Position numbers and translations under genes: made by a program
Assembly: GCF_900114205.1 (NCBI RefSeq)
Contig: NZ_FOSH01000005.1
Coordinates: 62,001-126,000, forward strand
DNA: 64,000 nt
Direction: 5' to 3'
From: Methylophaga sulfidovorans
GTDB taxonomy: Bacteria > Pseudomonadota > Gammaproteobacteria > Nitrosococcales > Methylophagaceae
Part shown: positions 25,722 to 37,081 of the stretch, piece after piece
Layout: each line of letters starts with the position of its first letter
Position numbering within the stretch: position 1 is the first letter of the stretch
Notes under the pieces: model-generated
Seen by the model: only the letters and a program-made list of their open reading frames with translations
Database searches by the model: none
Told to the model about the DNA's origin: nothing

Positions 25722-28700
25722 TTAACTATGATCCACTTGGATCTGACCGCTATTTATCAGAGAGTTGATAATATCCGCATTAGACATACCTGAGGCATCA
25801 CTACCAACTAGTTGGTCAATACTCGTATTTTGTAAGGTGATTGTTTGCGTCATATCTCCAGCATCACCATCAGGTGTTAGCGAAAGCACAGCATTATCAC
25901 CCTGCTCGGCAACAGAAATATAGTCGGTAATATCATTGCTCTCTTCTCCTTGGAGAATATCAGAGAGATCTAATACATCACCTTCACTGCCATTAAAATC
26001 AGTGACGATATCATTAGCAGGTGTAGCTGCTGTTCCTTGGTCACCATTGTGCCAAACAAATAAATCAGCCCCCTCACCACCAGTTAAGATGTCATTTCCA
26101 CCACCACCAACAAGGGTATCATTGCCTTCTCCGCCGAGAAGAATATGTTCACCATCGCCACCAACGAGGATATCATCACCGGCCCCGCCATTTAATGTTT
26201 CAGTGACAATAGGGTGGTCTTCAACAGTGGCAGAACTACCACCATTCGTAGTATCAGGCTGATATGTACTATCGAGACTTGTTCCATCACTGAAAGAGAC
26301 TGTGAAAGGTACTTCCTGTTTGCCAAAATCCTCCCCAGTATTCATAGTACGACCATCAGTATCAATGCCAAAGCTGAGAGTATCACCATCTGTGAAAGTA
26401 CCAGGTTCGAACCGGATAACTAATTCATTAGTATCGCCATCAGTAACCATTTGAATATCATCACTTGATATAGATGAACCATCACCTAAAGTGAATGTAT
26501 AACTATCCGTACCAGCTTGATCAAAAAAGGCATTGTAATCAGCAAGAGAGATGCGAATTTCTGTCACATATAATGCTGCTGCCGCTGCTGCTAAAACAAA
26601 CGAAAATTGATTATCGTTACCAGCAATACCAGTCTGTCCTGAAGCGACACTTGCTGTAACCTGTCTATAACCCGCATCAAAGGAACCGCCAACGCCACCA
26701 ATCAGGACATCATTTCCAGCACCGCCGGAAATAAAATCAACATCATTGCCACCAATCAGAATTTCGTCCCTAAATGAACCTTCAAGAACACTGCCATTGA
26801 CGTGTGTGACAGAGACATTAGCGGAATCTGTCTGGGTACCAGCTTGGTTCTGATAGTTAAAGCTACCGCCATTACTGTCTGTATCATCGAAATTAACACT
26901 ACTTCCACTCACGGAGACAGTATCTGTAGTTGATGTAGCGTCTGTCAGGGTATACGTTTGACCATCAGCACCGCTGTCATTGGCGAATAATGCCCAGTCA
27001 GGGATGTCAACAGAGTCCTGATTAGTGATAACTAAATTATCACTCACCACCAATGTTGATAACTCAACATCAACATCGACTGTAAATGTATTACTAGCAG
27101 TATCACCATCACCATCTGTAACGGTATAGTTGATCTCTTCTGTGAAGGTACCACTAGCTGAATCACCAACATTATATGAATATTCACCACTGTCCATATC
27201 TACTGTTAAGATACCGCCATTAGCAGTGGCAATCGTCCAGACATGAGTTGTGGTATCAAAGCTTGCTAAAGCACTACCAGCTGAAGCTGTATTCGTTTGC
27301 TGATTGAATGTATAGTTCACACCATCAATAGAGATCTGACTTATCCAACCACCATCCGCTCCGGCACTTGCAGGAAAACCGCCATCAAGAAGGTCGCCCG
27401 AGACGCTATTGCCAGTTACAGTCTTCACCAATGTATCTGCAAGCTGAGAGAAATCGGTGACCGTAATGACAGGAATATCCGCTTCCTTAACACCATCGTA
27501 AGCAATGGGTGCGAGTTCATCAGCTACTGCATCAGCTCCCATACCTAAGGCATGGGCGGTTATGTCATTATCAGCTAAAAACTGTTCCCATGCTTGTTGC
27601 TCACTACCATCAATTCCAACACCGATATAATTACCATCGGCATCAGTTTGGTTGCTCTCATTGGGCGCACCATCAGACATAAAATAGGCGACATTCTGAG
27701 CACCATCTATCTTACCTGGGTCATTAAAAGCATCAACTGCTTCCGCTAAGGCCGCATCATAGTTGGTTTCTCCACTCGCAGAAAGTGAGTTAATGATATC
27801 TTTTGCCTTAGCTGTATCGACCCAGACATCTGTTGGGTTCTCAGAACCACTATTAAAAGTCACTAGGTTCACCATGACATCACCCAGCGCTTCATACTGT
27901 TCAATTAAGTTTAGGCTAGACTTGATCATGACTTCCAGTTTTGTCATACCCTGAAAATCAGTGGTCTCATTCATACTGTTTGAGACGTCAAGAACTAAAA
28001 GAAGGTTAGTATTAACAGCATCACCGACAGATATAGACTCCTGAGCTGGATTAGCAACAGGCGTATCATCCTGGATAGTTACATCAAAACTTGCAGAAGA
28101 GGACTCTCCGGCATTATTACTCACATCGACATTAACATTAATGTTTTCAGTAACACCGGCCACATCACGAACGGGTTGAAGTAGTTCTACCGTATATGAA
28201 GCTTGGCTATTTGAGATATCACCTAATGTCACTGTAAAAATCTGATTAGCAGCATTGGCAGAGTCTGTACCACTGATGTAACCAATCAATGTACCAGTAG
28301 AGCTATCCCATGCAGTATCAATGGATTGACCATCCAGAGTTAATAAAGATGTTGTATTTCCGTTTGTTGACAACGAAATACTACTTAAATCACTCCCCCC
28401 CAGATCCAGGCTGATCGTTTCAGTTGATGATGCGGAGCCACCAGATTGTCCTCCAAGCAAACCGCCCTCTGACACTAAGCTGGATGGCGCTTCTATAGCA
28501 ATCTCACCAGGTGGAGGTGTGACAGGAGGTGGTATATCTGATGGTTCGGGATCGCCATTATCAACAAAAAGTAAATCTGACTCAGGGAAGTCAAAAGTAT
28601 TACTTACCCCAGTAGTGTCAAAGCCAGCTTCCGGAATTAATTCCGGATTTAGATAATCCACAAACACTGCATCATGGCCTTCATTACCATTAGCAGTACC

Positions 28701-29042
28701 CGCACCGGCAGCAGTCTCCTGACCAGCTTGAGTAGGATCTTGTCCTTCTAAAATCGCTTGCTGTATAGCATCAACATCGTCAGTAACCGCTTGTTGATTA
28801 TCTGCAATATCCGTATTTGTTGGATCGAATACTTCAGCATCTAACAGTGCTTGAGAGCTACGTCCCAGATCCATTACGCTACCATCAGCAAATTCAATCT
28901 CAATAGCACCTTCGGCGCCTGTTGAAATTAAATCATTGGCATAAACCACGTCACCCACTTGTAATGTTCTCACAGAACCATCCGTGGAGGTGACTGTTAC
29001 AGCGCCAATAAGCGCTTTTACAACACCAATTTCTGTAGCCAT
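25722..29042 (-). CDS. LapA-type RTX adhesin with N-terminal retention module and VWA domain
   Basis: The 1106-residue protein begins with a LapA-type retention module (GVVKALIGAVTVTSTDGSVR, VYANDLISTGAEGAIEIEF). A TAAG motif at residues 110-113 matches the periplasmic LapG cleavage site known from LapA. A VWA domain with MIDAS sequence DVSNS starts near residue 345. Ig/cadherin-like segments come next (YTVTDGDGDTASNTF). Calcium-binding RTX repeats are found near residue 790 (GGAGNDVLIGG) and near 980 (GGEGNDTLVGGGGNDILTGG). The C-terminal part, DLFVWHNGDQG onward, is the type I secretion region. Such adhesins are exported by LapBCE-like systems and held at the outer membrane until c-di-GMP falls and LapG cuts them. 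Neither the secretion genes nor lapD/lapG are in the window. The protein is compact compared with most LapA-type adhesins. Confidence 0.9.
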   Translation of the reverse strand: MATEIGVVKALIGAVTVTSTDGSVRTLQVGDVVYANDLISTGAEGAIEIEFADGSVMDLGRSSQALLDAEVFDPTNTDIADNQQAVTDDVDAIQQAILEGQDPTQAGQETAAGAGTANGNEGHDAVFVDYLNPELIPEAGFDTTGVSNTFDFPESDLLFVDNGDPEPSDIPPPVTPPPGEIAIEAPSSLVSEGGLLGGQSGGSASSTETISLDLGGSDLSSISLSTNGNTTSLLTLDGQSIDTAWDSSTGTLIGYISGTDSANAANQIFTVTLGDISNSQASYTVELLQPVRDVAGVTENINVNVDVSNNAGESSSASFDVTIQDDTPVANPAQESISVGDAVNTNLLLVLDVSNSMNETTDFQGMTKLEVMIKSSLNLIEQYEALGDVMVNLVTFNSGSENPTDVWVDTAKAKDIINSLSASGETNYDAALAEAVDAFNDPGKIDGAQNVAYFMSDGAPNESNQTDADGNYIGVGIDGSEQQAWEQFLADNDITAHALGMGADAVADELAPIAYDGVKEADIPVITVTDFSQLADTLVKTVTGNSVSGDLLDGGFPASAGADGGWISQISIDGVNYTFNQQTNTASAGSALASFDTTTHVWTIATANGGILTVDMDSGEYSYNVGDSASGTFTEEINYTVTDGDGDTASNTFTVDVDVELSTLVVSDNLVITNQDSVDIPDWALFANDSGADGQTYTLTDATSTTDTVSVSGSSVNFDDTDSNGGSFNYQNQAGTQTDSANVSVTHVNGSVLEGSFRDEILIGGNDVDFISGGAGNDVLIGGVGGSFDAGYRQVTASVASGQTGIAGNDNQFSFVLAAAAAALYVTEIRISLADYNAFFDQAGTDSYTFTLGDGSSISSDDIQMVTDGDTNELVIRFEPGTFTDGDTLSFGIDTDGRTMNTGEDFGKQEVPFTVSFSDGTSLDSTYQPDTTNGGSSATVEDHPIVTETLNGGAGDDILVGGDGEHILLGGEGNDTLVGGGGNDILTGGEGADLFVWHNGDQGTAATPANDIVTDFNGSEGDVLDLSDILQGEESNDITDYISVAEQGDNAVLSLTPDGDAGDMTQTITLQNTSIDQLVGSDASGMSNADIINSLINSGQIQVDHS

Positions 29043-29159
29043 ATCTATTCCCCTAATCGCTGAACTGGAAACACCAGAACGCGTAAATTATTCATCATGG
29101 CGTAATATTGCCGTGAGAGCCTCATTTGATCTACTGTACTTTGGTACTAACACACACGT

Positions 29160-29181
29160 AAATGTGAATGAGTTCACATTT
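29160..29181. promoter_or_regulatory. CRP/Vfr-type binding site upstream of the adhesin
   Basis: TGTGA-N6-TCACA at 29163-29178 is a perfect match to the CRP core, and three further bases on each side (AAA and TTT) also fit the extended consensus. It lies about 120 bases before the adhesin ATG, a plausible activator position. The regulator itself is not in the window. Confidence 0.7.
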
Positions 29182-29253
29182 TTGTGATACTTATTTCCTC
29201 AGTGAGTTCCTTACAAAGCAAATTTAGTACCACGATCTAGGGAAAATGAAGAA

Positions 29254-29690
29254 TCAGTTCTTCATCAGATTATGTTGTTTTTCTTCTTTAGCTAGTTTAT
29301 CGAGCACATCTGTCACTAATTTCCTGGGAATCCAGGCTTCACCATCATGGACCACTCTTACTGCTCTGACGATCGCATGTCGTTGCTCGAATGCAACAAA
29401 CCCACGGCATGTAAAGCCTGATAGCTTTAATTGCTCATAAGTGGCAGGTTTATCAGTAATAATAATGGTCTTTGTTTTCGTTGAACGTAAGCTGACGTAA
29501 AAACATAACTCATCGGCTGAAAGCTGATGAGTCTGATCAGAAATCACCAATACATCTGGCTTTAATTTCTCAATAGCATCGAGTAAGGCTTCAAAGGAAG
29601 CTTCGTAAAGTGCATTCGTAGTAATGTTATGCTGGCTCTGCAATAGAGCAAGTTCTTTCTTTATATCAGAACCAACCAGACAAACATTTA

Positions 29691-29694
<4 letters not shown>
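29254..29694 (-). CDS. Stand-alone receiver-like protein without output domain
   Basis: This protein of 146 residues resembles the receiver half of LuxR/NarL-type response regulators. It has INVCLVGSDIKKEL at the start, KPDVLVISDQT at the place of the phosphoacceptor strand, KTIIITDKPATYE, and RGFVAFEQRHAIVRAVRVVH. The ending DGEAWIPRKLV resembles the linker that normally precedes the HTH domain. The HTH itself is absent: the gene stops after about 20 more residues, and I found no HTH in other frames downstream. The acidic pocket is incomplete, so phosphorylation is doubtful. ATG at 29694 overlaps the slmA stop as ATGA. The gene precedes the adhesin gene on the same strand by 211 bases, so a role in its control is possible but unproven. 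Confidence 0.65.
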
Positions 29695-31219
<1,525 letters not shown>

Positions 31220-34045
31220 TTATAGTTTTAATGTCAGGGTCGGTTTCACTTGCTGCATTTGTTCAATGAACAACTGCTTAATTCTTTCCAGTTCAATGTC
31301 ATTGGTGGCTTCAAACCTTAAGGTTAAAGCAGGTAATGTATTTGAGATCCGCACTAATCCCCAACCATCAGCATAATCTACGCGGATACCATCCACAGTA
31401 GAAATTTCACCACCGTCTGCATTGAAATTACTGATAAGTGTGGTCATGAAGCGTTTCGCTTCAGGATATGGCATATTCACCATGATTTCTGGAGTAGAAA
31501 CACGTTGACTAATCTCAGCAAACAGTTGAGTCGGCGTTCTAGACATAGGATCTGCCGATAATAACTCAACCAGTCTTGCAGCCGCATAGGTCGCATCATC
31601 AAAGCCATACCAGCGGTCATTGAAGAAGAAATGTCCACTCATCTCAGCAGCCAGCGCGGCATTATACTGCTGCATTTTGTTTTTGATAACAGAATGTCCG
31701 GATGGCACCATCATTGGTTCACCACCAGCAAAGCGTATCACGCCCTCAAGCAAACTCGTACTTTTTACATCATAAAGGACTGTGGCACCAGGTGATTTCT
31801 CCAGAACAGCTCGTGAAAACAATATCATTAACTGATCCGGCCAGATAATATTTCCTTCTGTATCCACCACGCCCAGACGATCACCATCTCCATCTACAGC
31901 AATACCAAGTTCGGCCCCTGTAGACTTCACTTCTGAGATCAAGGATTTAAGGTTTTCGGGCTCCCCCGGGTTTGGATGATGATTTGGGAAACGACCATCG
32001 ACTTCACAAAACAACTCTATAACATTACAGCCAATTTCTTTTAATACTTTTGGTAATACTTTACCGGCGACACCATTACCGCAATCCACTACAACTTTGA
32101 GTTTACGTTCAAGTTTAATATCAGACTTGATCCTTTGAACATAGGCTTCCGTCACATCACTCGCACTAATATTACCGCGACCTGTCTCGAAAGCTCCCTG
32201 TTTGATACGGCGATATAATGCGTGGACCTCATCACCTTCCAATGTCTTACCTGCAATGACTAATTTAATGCCATTGTAATTGGCGGGGTTATGACTACCG
32301 GTAATCATCGCTCCCGAACGTGTTTTTAAATGCTCACAAGCAAAATAAACAACTGGAGTCGGAACCTGACCGAGGTCAATAACGTTACAGCCGGTATTAG
32401 TTACTCCTCGCATAAATGCTTTTGCCAGAGGCTGGCTACTTAGCCGACCATCATGGCCAACCACAAGCTCTGTGACACCTTGAGCGATCATTTGACTACC
32501 AACAGAACGGCCAATCAGTGTCATCACCGGTACTGTCAACTGCTCACCGACAATCCCTCTGATGTCATAAGCCCGGAAGATAGCTTCATCTGGCAGGTTT
32601 TGTGCAGATGGCGGATTCAATTCCAGTTTCTTTTCTGTGGCAGGGGGACTTTGCTGAGTATCTTCATGGAAGATTTCTTTTGTTTCATCCTCAGACGCAG
32701 AACTCAGATCGGCCTCAGCTTCAAGTGACAGTTTTTCTGTTTCAGAAAATTCAGGTTCGATAAAGACTGAAGACTCAGGCTCATCATTTTGCGTGTCCTC
32801 ATCAGTCAGCTTAAGCTCAAGTAAATCTGAACTATTCGCTACGGTTTCATCCAGACTTAAACTCGAAGCGTACTGTTGGTCATGAACGACCTCCTCATCT
32901 GGCACCGAATCTTCAGTATCATCCATAACAGCTTGCTCATATGGGCGGTCATAATCAATCACATCGTCATTGTATGACTCGTTACCTGTCTGGGCTTCGT
33001 CTGTTGTTTCAACAGATGCGTCACTTTGTTCCTGCATTTCAGGTTCATCAATGACAAATGTATTAAGTGATTCTTCGACAGGTACGGCCCGTTTCCTCTC
33101 TGGTATAGCCAGTTGTTGTATCTGCTCTCTCACACCATATAACTCACTGAAAACTAATGGGTACTTTGTTTTCAACTTAACTTCTTGCAGGTCTCTTAGC
33201 TGCTCTTCTAATGTATTGGCATCCGAGTGTAATAATTTCCTTTGCCACCAATCTCTGAGCAGCCATATCAGCACAGTCAAAACCATAACAGGAGCGAAAA
33301 CTAACCATAGCGATGTTCCGGCACTTGTGGATACAGACCATAGTTTCACTTGCCAATAGGTGTTTGGTATAGGCTGAGAGATGATTGGTTCAGCTTTTTT
33401 ATATTGACTATTACCTATAGTAGTAAGAAGACCCGTTGGTAAATCTCCCTGGGTGATCTCAATATATGTGTCAGGCAACAGCCCTGGGTTAATCAACTGA
33501 ATATCACTTGGTTTTAGCGCAATCGCAACAGCTGCATATTGTTGTTTATCATCAAGAGGCACTCTCGCTGCCAACAAAATATGATCGGCTTTCCCATCTT
33601 GCATAATCATCGCGACATCCGATTGTGTCTGCGCTGTCAGCTGTCTTAAACTTTTCAGTGATACATAAGTAATCGGCAAACAACCTTCATTTGTTGGTGC
33701 ATCATATTGTCTGGTAATTAAACAAATCGCTTTAGCCGATGGGAAAAAGGTATTGGCAAGATTTTTCCAATTCTCTACATCATAAATATTCTTGGTGTTT
33801 GCAAGCTGCTTTGTCTCGTTTAATTCAGCCAAACTGACCGCTCTTTGCTGCCATTCCTTAATTTGTTGCTGATAACTAGCTATAACCGCATTGACTATTT
33901 GTTGGCTCTTTTCACGCTCATTATTTTGCTGGGTAGTATTTGACTGCGTATTGATAAAAATAACTGCAGCACTGAGTACTACAAGCATAACCAATAGCAA
34001 AAGAATACTAATAAACTTGCTTCCCAGCTTTTCCATCATGGCCAT
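31220..34045 (-). CDS. algC: Phosphomannomutase/phosphoglucomutase with membrane-anchored N-terminal region
   Basis: The C-terminal half, from about residue 475, is a complete alpha-D-phosphohexomutase. The phosphoserine loop is TGSHNP near residue 580, the metal loop DGDGDR is near 718, and the sugar-binding loop is AEMSGHFFFNDRW. It interconverts mannose- or glucose-6-phosphate and the 1-phosphates, feeding LPS, exopolysaccharide and here CDP-glucose. The N-terminal part has a membrane segment at about 12-31, an extracytoplasmic region, a second membrane segment near 250-270 and an acidic low-complexity linker. Similar long AlgC proteins occur in Pseudomonas. The role of the membrane part is unknown. 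At 941 residues it is twice the size of a plain mutase. Confidence 0.93.
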   Translation of the reverse strand: MAMMEKLGSKFISILLLLVMLVVLSAAVIFINTQSNTTQQNNEREKSQQIVNAVIASYQQQIKEWQQRAVSLAELNETKQLANTKNIYDVENWKNLANTFFPSAKAICLITRQYDAPTNEGCLPITYVSLKSLRQLTAQTQSDVAMIMQDGKADHILLAARVPLDDKQQYAAVAIALKPSDIQLINPGLLPDTYIEITQGDLPTGLLTTIGNSQYKKAEPIISQPIPNTYWQVKLWSVSTSAGTSLWLVFAPVMVLTVLIWLLRDWWQRKLLHSDANTLEEQLRDLQEVKLKTKYPLVFSELYGVREQIQQLAIPERKRAVPVEESLNTFVIDEPEMQEQSDASVETTDEAQTGNESYNDDVIDYDRPYEQAVMDDTEDSVPDEEVVHDQQYASSLSLDETVANSSDLLELKLTDEDTQNDEPESSVFIEPEFSETEKLSLEAEADLSSASEDETKEIFHEDTQQSPPATEKKLELNPPSAQNLPDEAIFRAYDIRGIVGEQLTVPVMTLIGRSVGSQMIAQGVTELVVGHDGRLSSQPLAKAFMRGVTNTGCNVIDLGQVPTPVVYFACEHLKTRSGAMITGSHNPANYNGIKLVIAGKTLEGDEVHALYRRIKQGAFETGRGNISASDVTEAYVQRIKSDIKLERKLKVVVDCGNGVAGKVLPKVLKEIGCNVIELFCEVDGRFPNHHPNPGEPENLKSLISEVKSTGAELGIAVDGDGDRLGVVDTEGNIIWPDQLMILFSRAVLEKSPGATVLYDVKSTSLLEGVIRFAGGEPMMVPSGHSVIKNKMQQYNAALAAEMSGHFFFNDRWYGFDDATYAAARLVELLSADPMSRTPTQLFAEISQRVSTPEIMVNMPYPEAKRFMTTLISNFNADGGEISTVDGIRVDYADGWGLVRISNTLPALTLRFEATNDIELERIKQLFIEQMQQVKPTLTLKL

Positions 34046-34063
34046 GCCAATCCCCTTTGACTA

Positions 34064-34519
34064 CTACTGACGTCCAGTATGTCCAAACCCACCTGAACCA
34101 CGCTCCGATGAGGTGAATTCATCGACCTTCTCAAAACCTACCTGAACCACGGGTACAAAAACCATTTGTGCAATCCGCTCTCCTACACTGATTTCAAAAT
34201 TATCTGTACCGCGGTTCCAACATGAGACAAACACCTGACCTTGGTAGTCGCTGTCAATCAATCCGACTAGGTTACCCAACACGATTCCATGCTTATGGCC
34301 TAATCCTGATCGAGGTAGCAGCACAGCAGCCAGGCTGGCGTCATCAATGTGAATGGCAAGGCCAGTAGGAATTAAAACTGTTTCTCCAGGAGCGAGTGTG
34401 ACGGGTTCATCAAGGCATGCTCGTAAATCTAAACCCGCTGAACCTGAGGTGGCATAATCCGGAAGAGCGATACTGTCACCCAGTCTGGGATCAAGAATTT
34501 TTAATTGAATTTTTTGCAT
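34064..34519 (-). CDS. dut: Deoxyuridine 5'-triphosphate nucleotidohydrolase
   Basis: Dut hydrolyses dUTP to dUMP and pyrophosphate, keeping uracil out of DNA. The 151-residue trimeric-type enzyme has all five motifs: [45 protein letters not shown] and the C-terminal [12 protein letters not shown]. The start ATG at 34519 gives an overlap of 29 bases with the 3' end of coaBC. The linkage coaBC-dut is common in gammaproteobacteria. Confidence 0.97.
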   Translation of the reverse strand: MQKIQLKILDPRLGDSIALPDYATSGSAGLDLRACLDEPVTLAPGETVLIPTGLAIHIDDASLAAVLLPRSGLGHKHGIVLGNLVGLIDSDYQGQVFVSCWNRGTDNFEISVGERIAQMVFVPVVQVGFEKVDEFTSSERGSGGFGHTGRQ

Positions 34520-35720
34520 AGAATCTTTTTATTATTAATGTCATTAGTTCTCTTGCCAGCTGCGTTTTAGGCATCAGTGGCAATGTTTGCTCGCCGTCAG
34601 TCCAGATAATATGCAGCGCATTATCATCAACAGCAAACCCCTGATTTTCTCCAACCAAATTAGCCGCGATCATATCGAGTTTCTTTCGCTCTAACTTGGA
34701 TTTAGCATATTCCGTTAAATTGTGTGTTTCTGCTGCAAATCCTACGACAAACGACGGCCTATTGTGTCGATTTGTCACAGTAGACACAATGTCTGTCGTC
34801 GGTTCAAGCTCTATATTTATCGGCTGCTGTGACGTTTTTTTAATTTTTTCTTGTTCAAGCTGTGTAGGCCGATAGTCAGAAACAGCCGCACAACTGATAA
34901 AAATATCACACGCTTCAATACTATCTTCAACAGCTAACGCCATCTGTTCTGTAGTTTCTACATTGAGGCGTTTAACAGCTGAAGGCGTGGCCAATTGAAC
35001 AGGCCCGGCGATAATGGTCACCTTCGCTCCAGCTTCTTTAGCCGCCTGTGCGATAGCAAAACCCATTTTCCCAGAACTACGATTACCAATAAATCTCACA
35101 GGATCAATCGGCTCATAAGTTGGCCCGGCAGTAATGACTACCTGTTTTCCTGCTAAAAGTCCTGGCACCATTAAACGGTCTAACTCATAGACAATGTCCA
35201 ATGGTTCCAACAACCGACCTTCCCCTTGTTCACCACAAGCTTGATCGCCGCTGGCAGGGCCAATCACACTGACACCGCGTTGTTTTAATAATGCTAAATT
35301 GGACTGCGTTGCTACGTTTGACCACATTTTATTATTCATTGCCGGCGCGACAGCAATCGGTGCTTCCGTTGCCAGACAAACCGCTGCCAGAATGTCATCA
35401 GCACGACCTGAAACAAGTCTGGAGAGACAATCAGCCGTTGCCGGAGCAATCAGAATCCAATCTGCCCAGCGGGCCAGTGCAATATGTCCCATTGCCGACT
35501 CTTCATCAGCATCTAATAATGTCATTGCCACAGGGTGACCACTTAAGGTCTGTAATGTCAGCGGGGTGATAAATTCGGCAGCGCCAGTTGTCATCATGAC
35601 ACGAACCTCAGCACCATATTCTTTCAGGCGTCGAATTAAATCCGCTCCTTTATATGCAGCGATACTACCTGTTACACCAATAACAATCTTTTTACCATTT
35701 AATGCTGAGACGTCGCTCAT
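34491..35720 (-). CDS. coaBC: Bifunctional phosphopantothenoylcysteine decarboxylase/synthase
   Basis: CoaBC makes 4'-phosphopantetheine from 4'-phosphopantothenate, cysteine and CTP in coenzyme A synthesis. The N-terminal flavoprotein (CoaC) starts with [20 protein letters not shown], with the catalytic-loop PAMNNKMW. The C-terminal CoaB part begins near residue 185 ([20 protein letters not shown]) with [20 protein letters not shown]. The length of 409 residues is normal. The ATG overlaps the yihY stop by four bases. Confidence 0.96.
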   Translation of the reverse strand: MSDVSALNGKKIVIGVTGSIAAYKGADLIRRLKEYGAEVRVMMTTGAAEFITPLTLQTLSGHPVAMTLLDADEESAMGHIALARWADWILIAPATADCLSRLVSGRADDILAAVCLATEAPIAVAPAMNNKMWSNVATQSNLALLKQRGVSVIGPASGDQACGEQGEGRLLEPLDIVYELDRLMVPGLLAGKQVVITAGPTYEPIDPVRFIGNRSSGKMGFAIAQAAKEAGAKVTIIAGPVQLATPSAVKRLNVETTEQMALAVEDSIEACDIFISCAAVSDYRPTQLEQEKIKKTSQQPINIELEPTTDIVSTVTNRHNRPSFVVGFAAETHNLTEYAKSKLERKKLDMIAANLVGENQGFAVDDNALHIIWTDGEQTLPLMPKTQLARELMTLIIKRFYAKNSIKNS

Positions 35721-37075
35721 TCGCCCTCTTTCCTTATAGCAAGCTCACGCAGAGTTAAATCACCTAAAACCTCAGTCTGAGCATCACCAATATCTTTCAA
35801 TAACTTGTTTACATCTTTATCCAGCACACCTTTAACATGATATGCACTATTTTCTTCGGCTGTGCGTAAACAATGTAATAAAGCCGCTACTTTGATGGTA
35901 GCAACATCAGATGCAGGGACATAACGTGTTTCATCACCAGCCACTTCCACAAGAAAGCCTCCTTTTTCAAGACTGCTGAGTAAGTCCTGCACCGCATTAT
36001 TGGTCAGTCCGGTTTGCTCTTCCAAATGCTGGATGCTGATCGGAGCCTCGTTTTGACAGAACCGTCTTGCAATCACTGTCATCAGCCACAAACCTTCACG
36101 CTCCCGCAATCGCGGGCTTAACGTTAATGGTTTACCTGCTAATCTCACTAACTTGGGATGTTGAAGGTAAAACGCGACCTGCGAACCGGTTAATAAAATA
36201 AACCAAGCCAGATACAACCAAATCATGAAGAAGAACAAAATAGCAAAGCTGGAATAGATGGCCGTGTAGTTGGATGAAGAAGCCACAAATTTTGCAAATA
36301 CCGTACCCACGCCAATCCATAATGCACCAGCAACCGAGGCCCCAATTAATGCCGGGCTGAATTTTACCTTTGTATTTGGAATAAATTTATATAAAAACGT
36401 AAATGCCGTAATGATCATTAAGTAAGGTAATAACTTCGTTCCAATGACCAACAAAGTGCCAAATGGCTCGATACTGCTTAATTGTTTTACAAATTCATGA
36501 TTAACAACGGTTGCTACCAGTCCAAGTGCAGAAAAAATCAGCACCGGACCTATCATCACTACGCTGAGATAGTCAGTAAACCGCCTGGCTAATGATCGTG
36601 AACGCTTTACGCGCCAGACAAAATTAAACGCATTCTCAATTTTCTGAACCAGTGCGATGATTGTATAGAACAACATGGCCACACCAATAGAGCCCAGCAC
36701 ACCGACTTTCACATTCTGGACAAAGCCAATAATATTTTCGGTGATTTCCGGACCACGATCTCCCAGTGGTTCCAGCAGACTTAACAACATAGGTTCCATT
36801 TGGTTATGGACACCAAAGGCTTTTAAAACAGAGAAGGCAACGGCAATTAAAGGCACCAAAGAAAGAATGGTCGTAAACACCAGACTCATCGCCCGCAAAT
36901 TCAACTCACCTGTCGCTAATTCGCGAACCATAATATAAGTCACACGAATGGCATTCACCCAAAAACGCCATAAAGGTGAAGCATCGTCTGGAATGTCTTG
37001 CCATAAAGTAATATCAAAAAAGCGTTGAACTCGAATACGCTGTTTCTTATAAAAATTAAGTATGGACTTCAACAT
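35717..37075 (-). CDS. YihY/UPF0761 family inner-membrane protein
   Basis: This 452-residue membrane protein has the YihY core with about six transmembrane helices, including AMSLVFTTILSLVPLIAVAF, VLGSIGVAMLFYTIIALVQK, SVVMIGPVLIFSALGLVATV and IYSSFAILFFFMIWLYLAWF. Members were once called ribonuclease BN, but that activity belongs to another protein, and the true function is not known. After the membrane core there is a soluble tail of about 140 residues with a winged-helix-like segment (SIQHLEEQTGLTNNAVQDLL) that short homologues lack. It follows the nif3 gene by six bases and is coupled to coaBC. Confidence 0.9.
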   Translation of the reverse strand: MLKSILNFYKKQRIRVQRFFDITLWQDIPDDASPLWRFWVNAIRVTYIMVRELATGELNLRAMSLVFTTILSLVPLIAVAFSVLKAFGVHNQMEPMLLSLLEPLGDRGPEITENIIGFVQNVKVGVLGSIGVAMLFYTIIALVQKIENAFNFVWRVKRSRSLARRFTDYLSVVMIGPVLIFSALGLVATVVNHEFVKQLSSIEPFGTLLVIGTKLLPYLMIITAFTFLYKFIPNTKVKFSPALIGASVAGALWIGVGTVFAKFVASSSNYTAIYSSFAILFFFMIWLYLAWFILLTGSQVAFYLQHPKLVRLAGKPLTLSPRLREREGLWLMTVIARRFCQNEAPISIQHLEEQTGLTNNAVQDLLSSLEKGGFLVEVAGDETRYVPASDVATIKVAALLHCLRTAEENSAYHVKGVLDKDVNKLLKDIGDAQTEVLGDLTLRELAIRKEGE

Positions 37076-37081
37076 AAGAAT

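Noticed and set aside
29043-29253. A lost HTH domain of the receiver-like protein
   Set aside because: Other frames of the minus strand downstream of the stop contain early stops and no LuxR-type HTH sequence.
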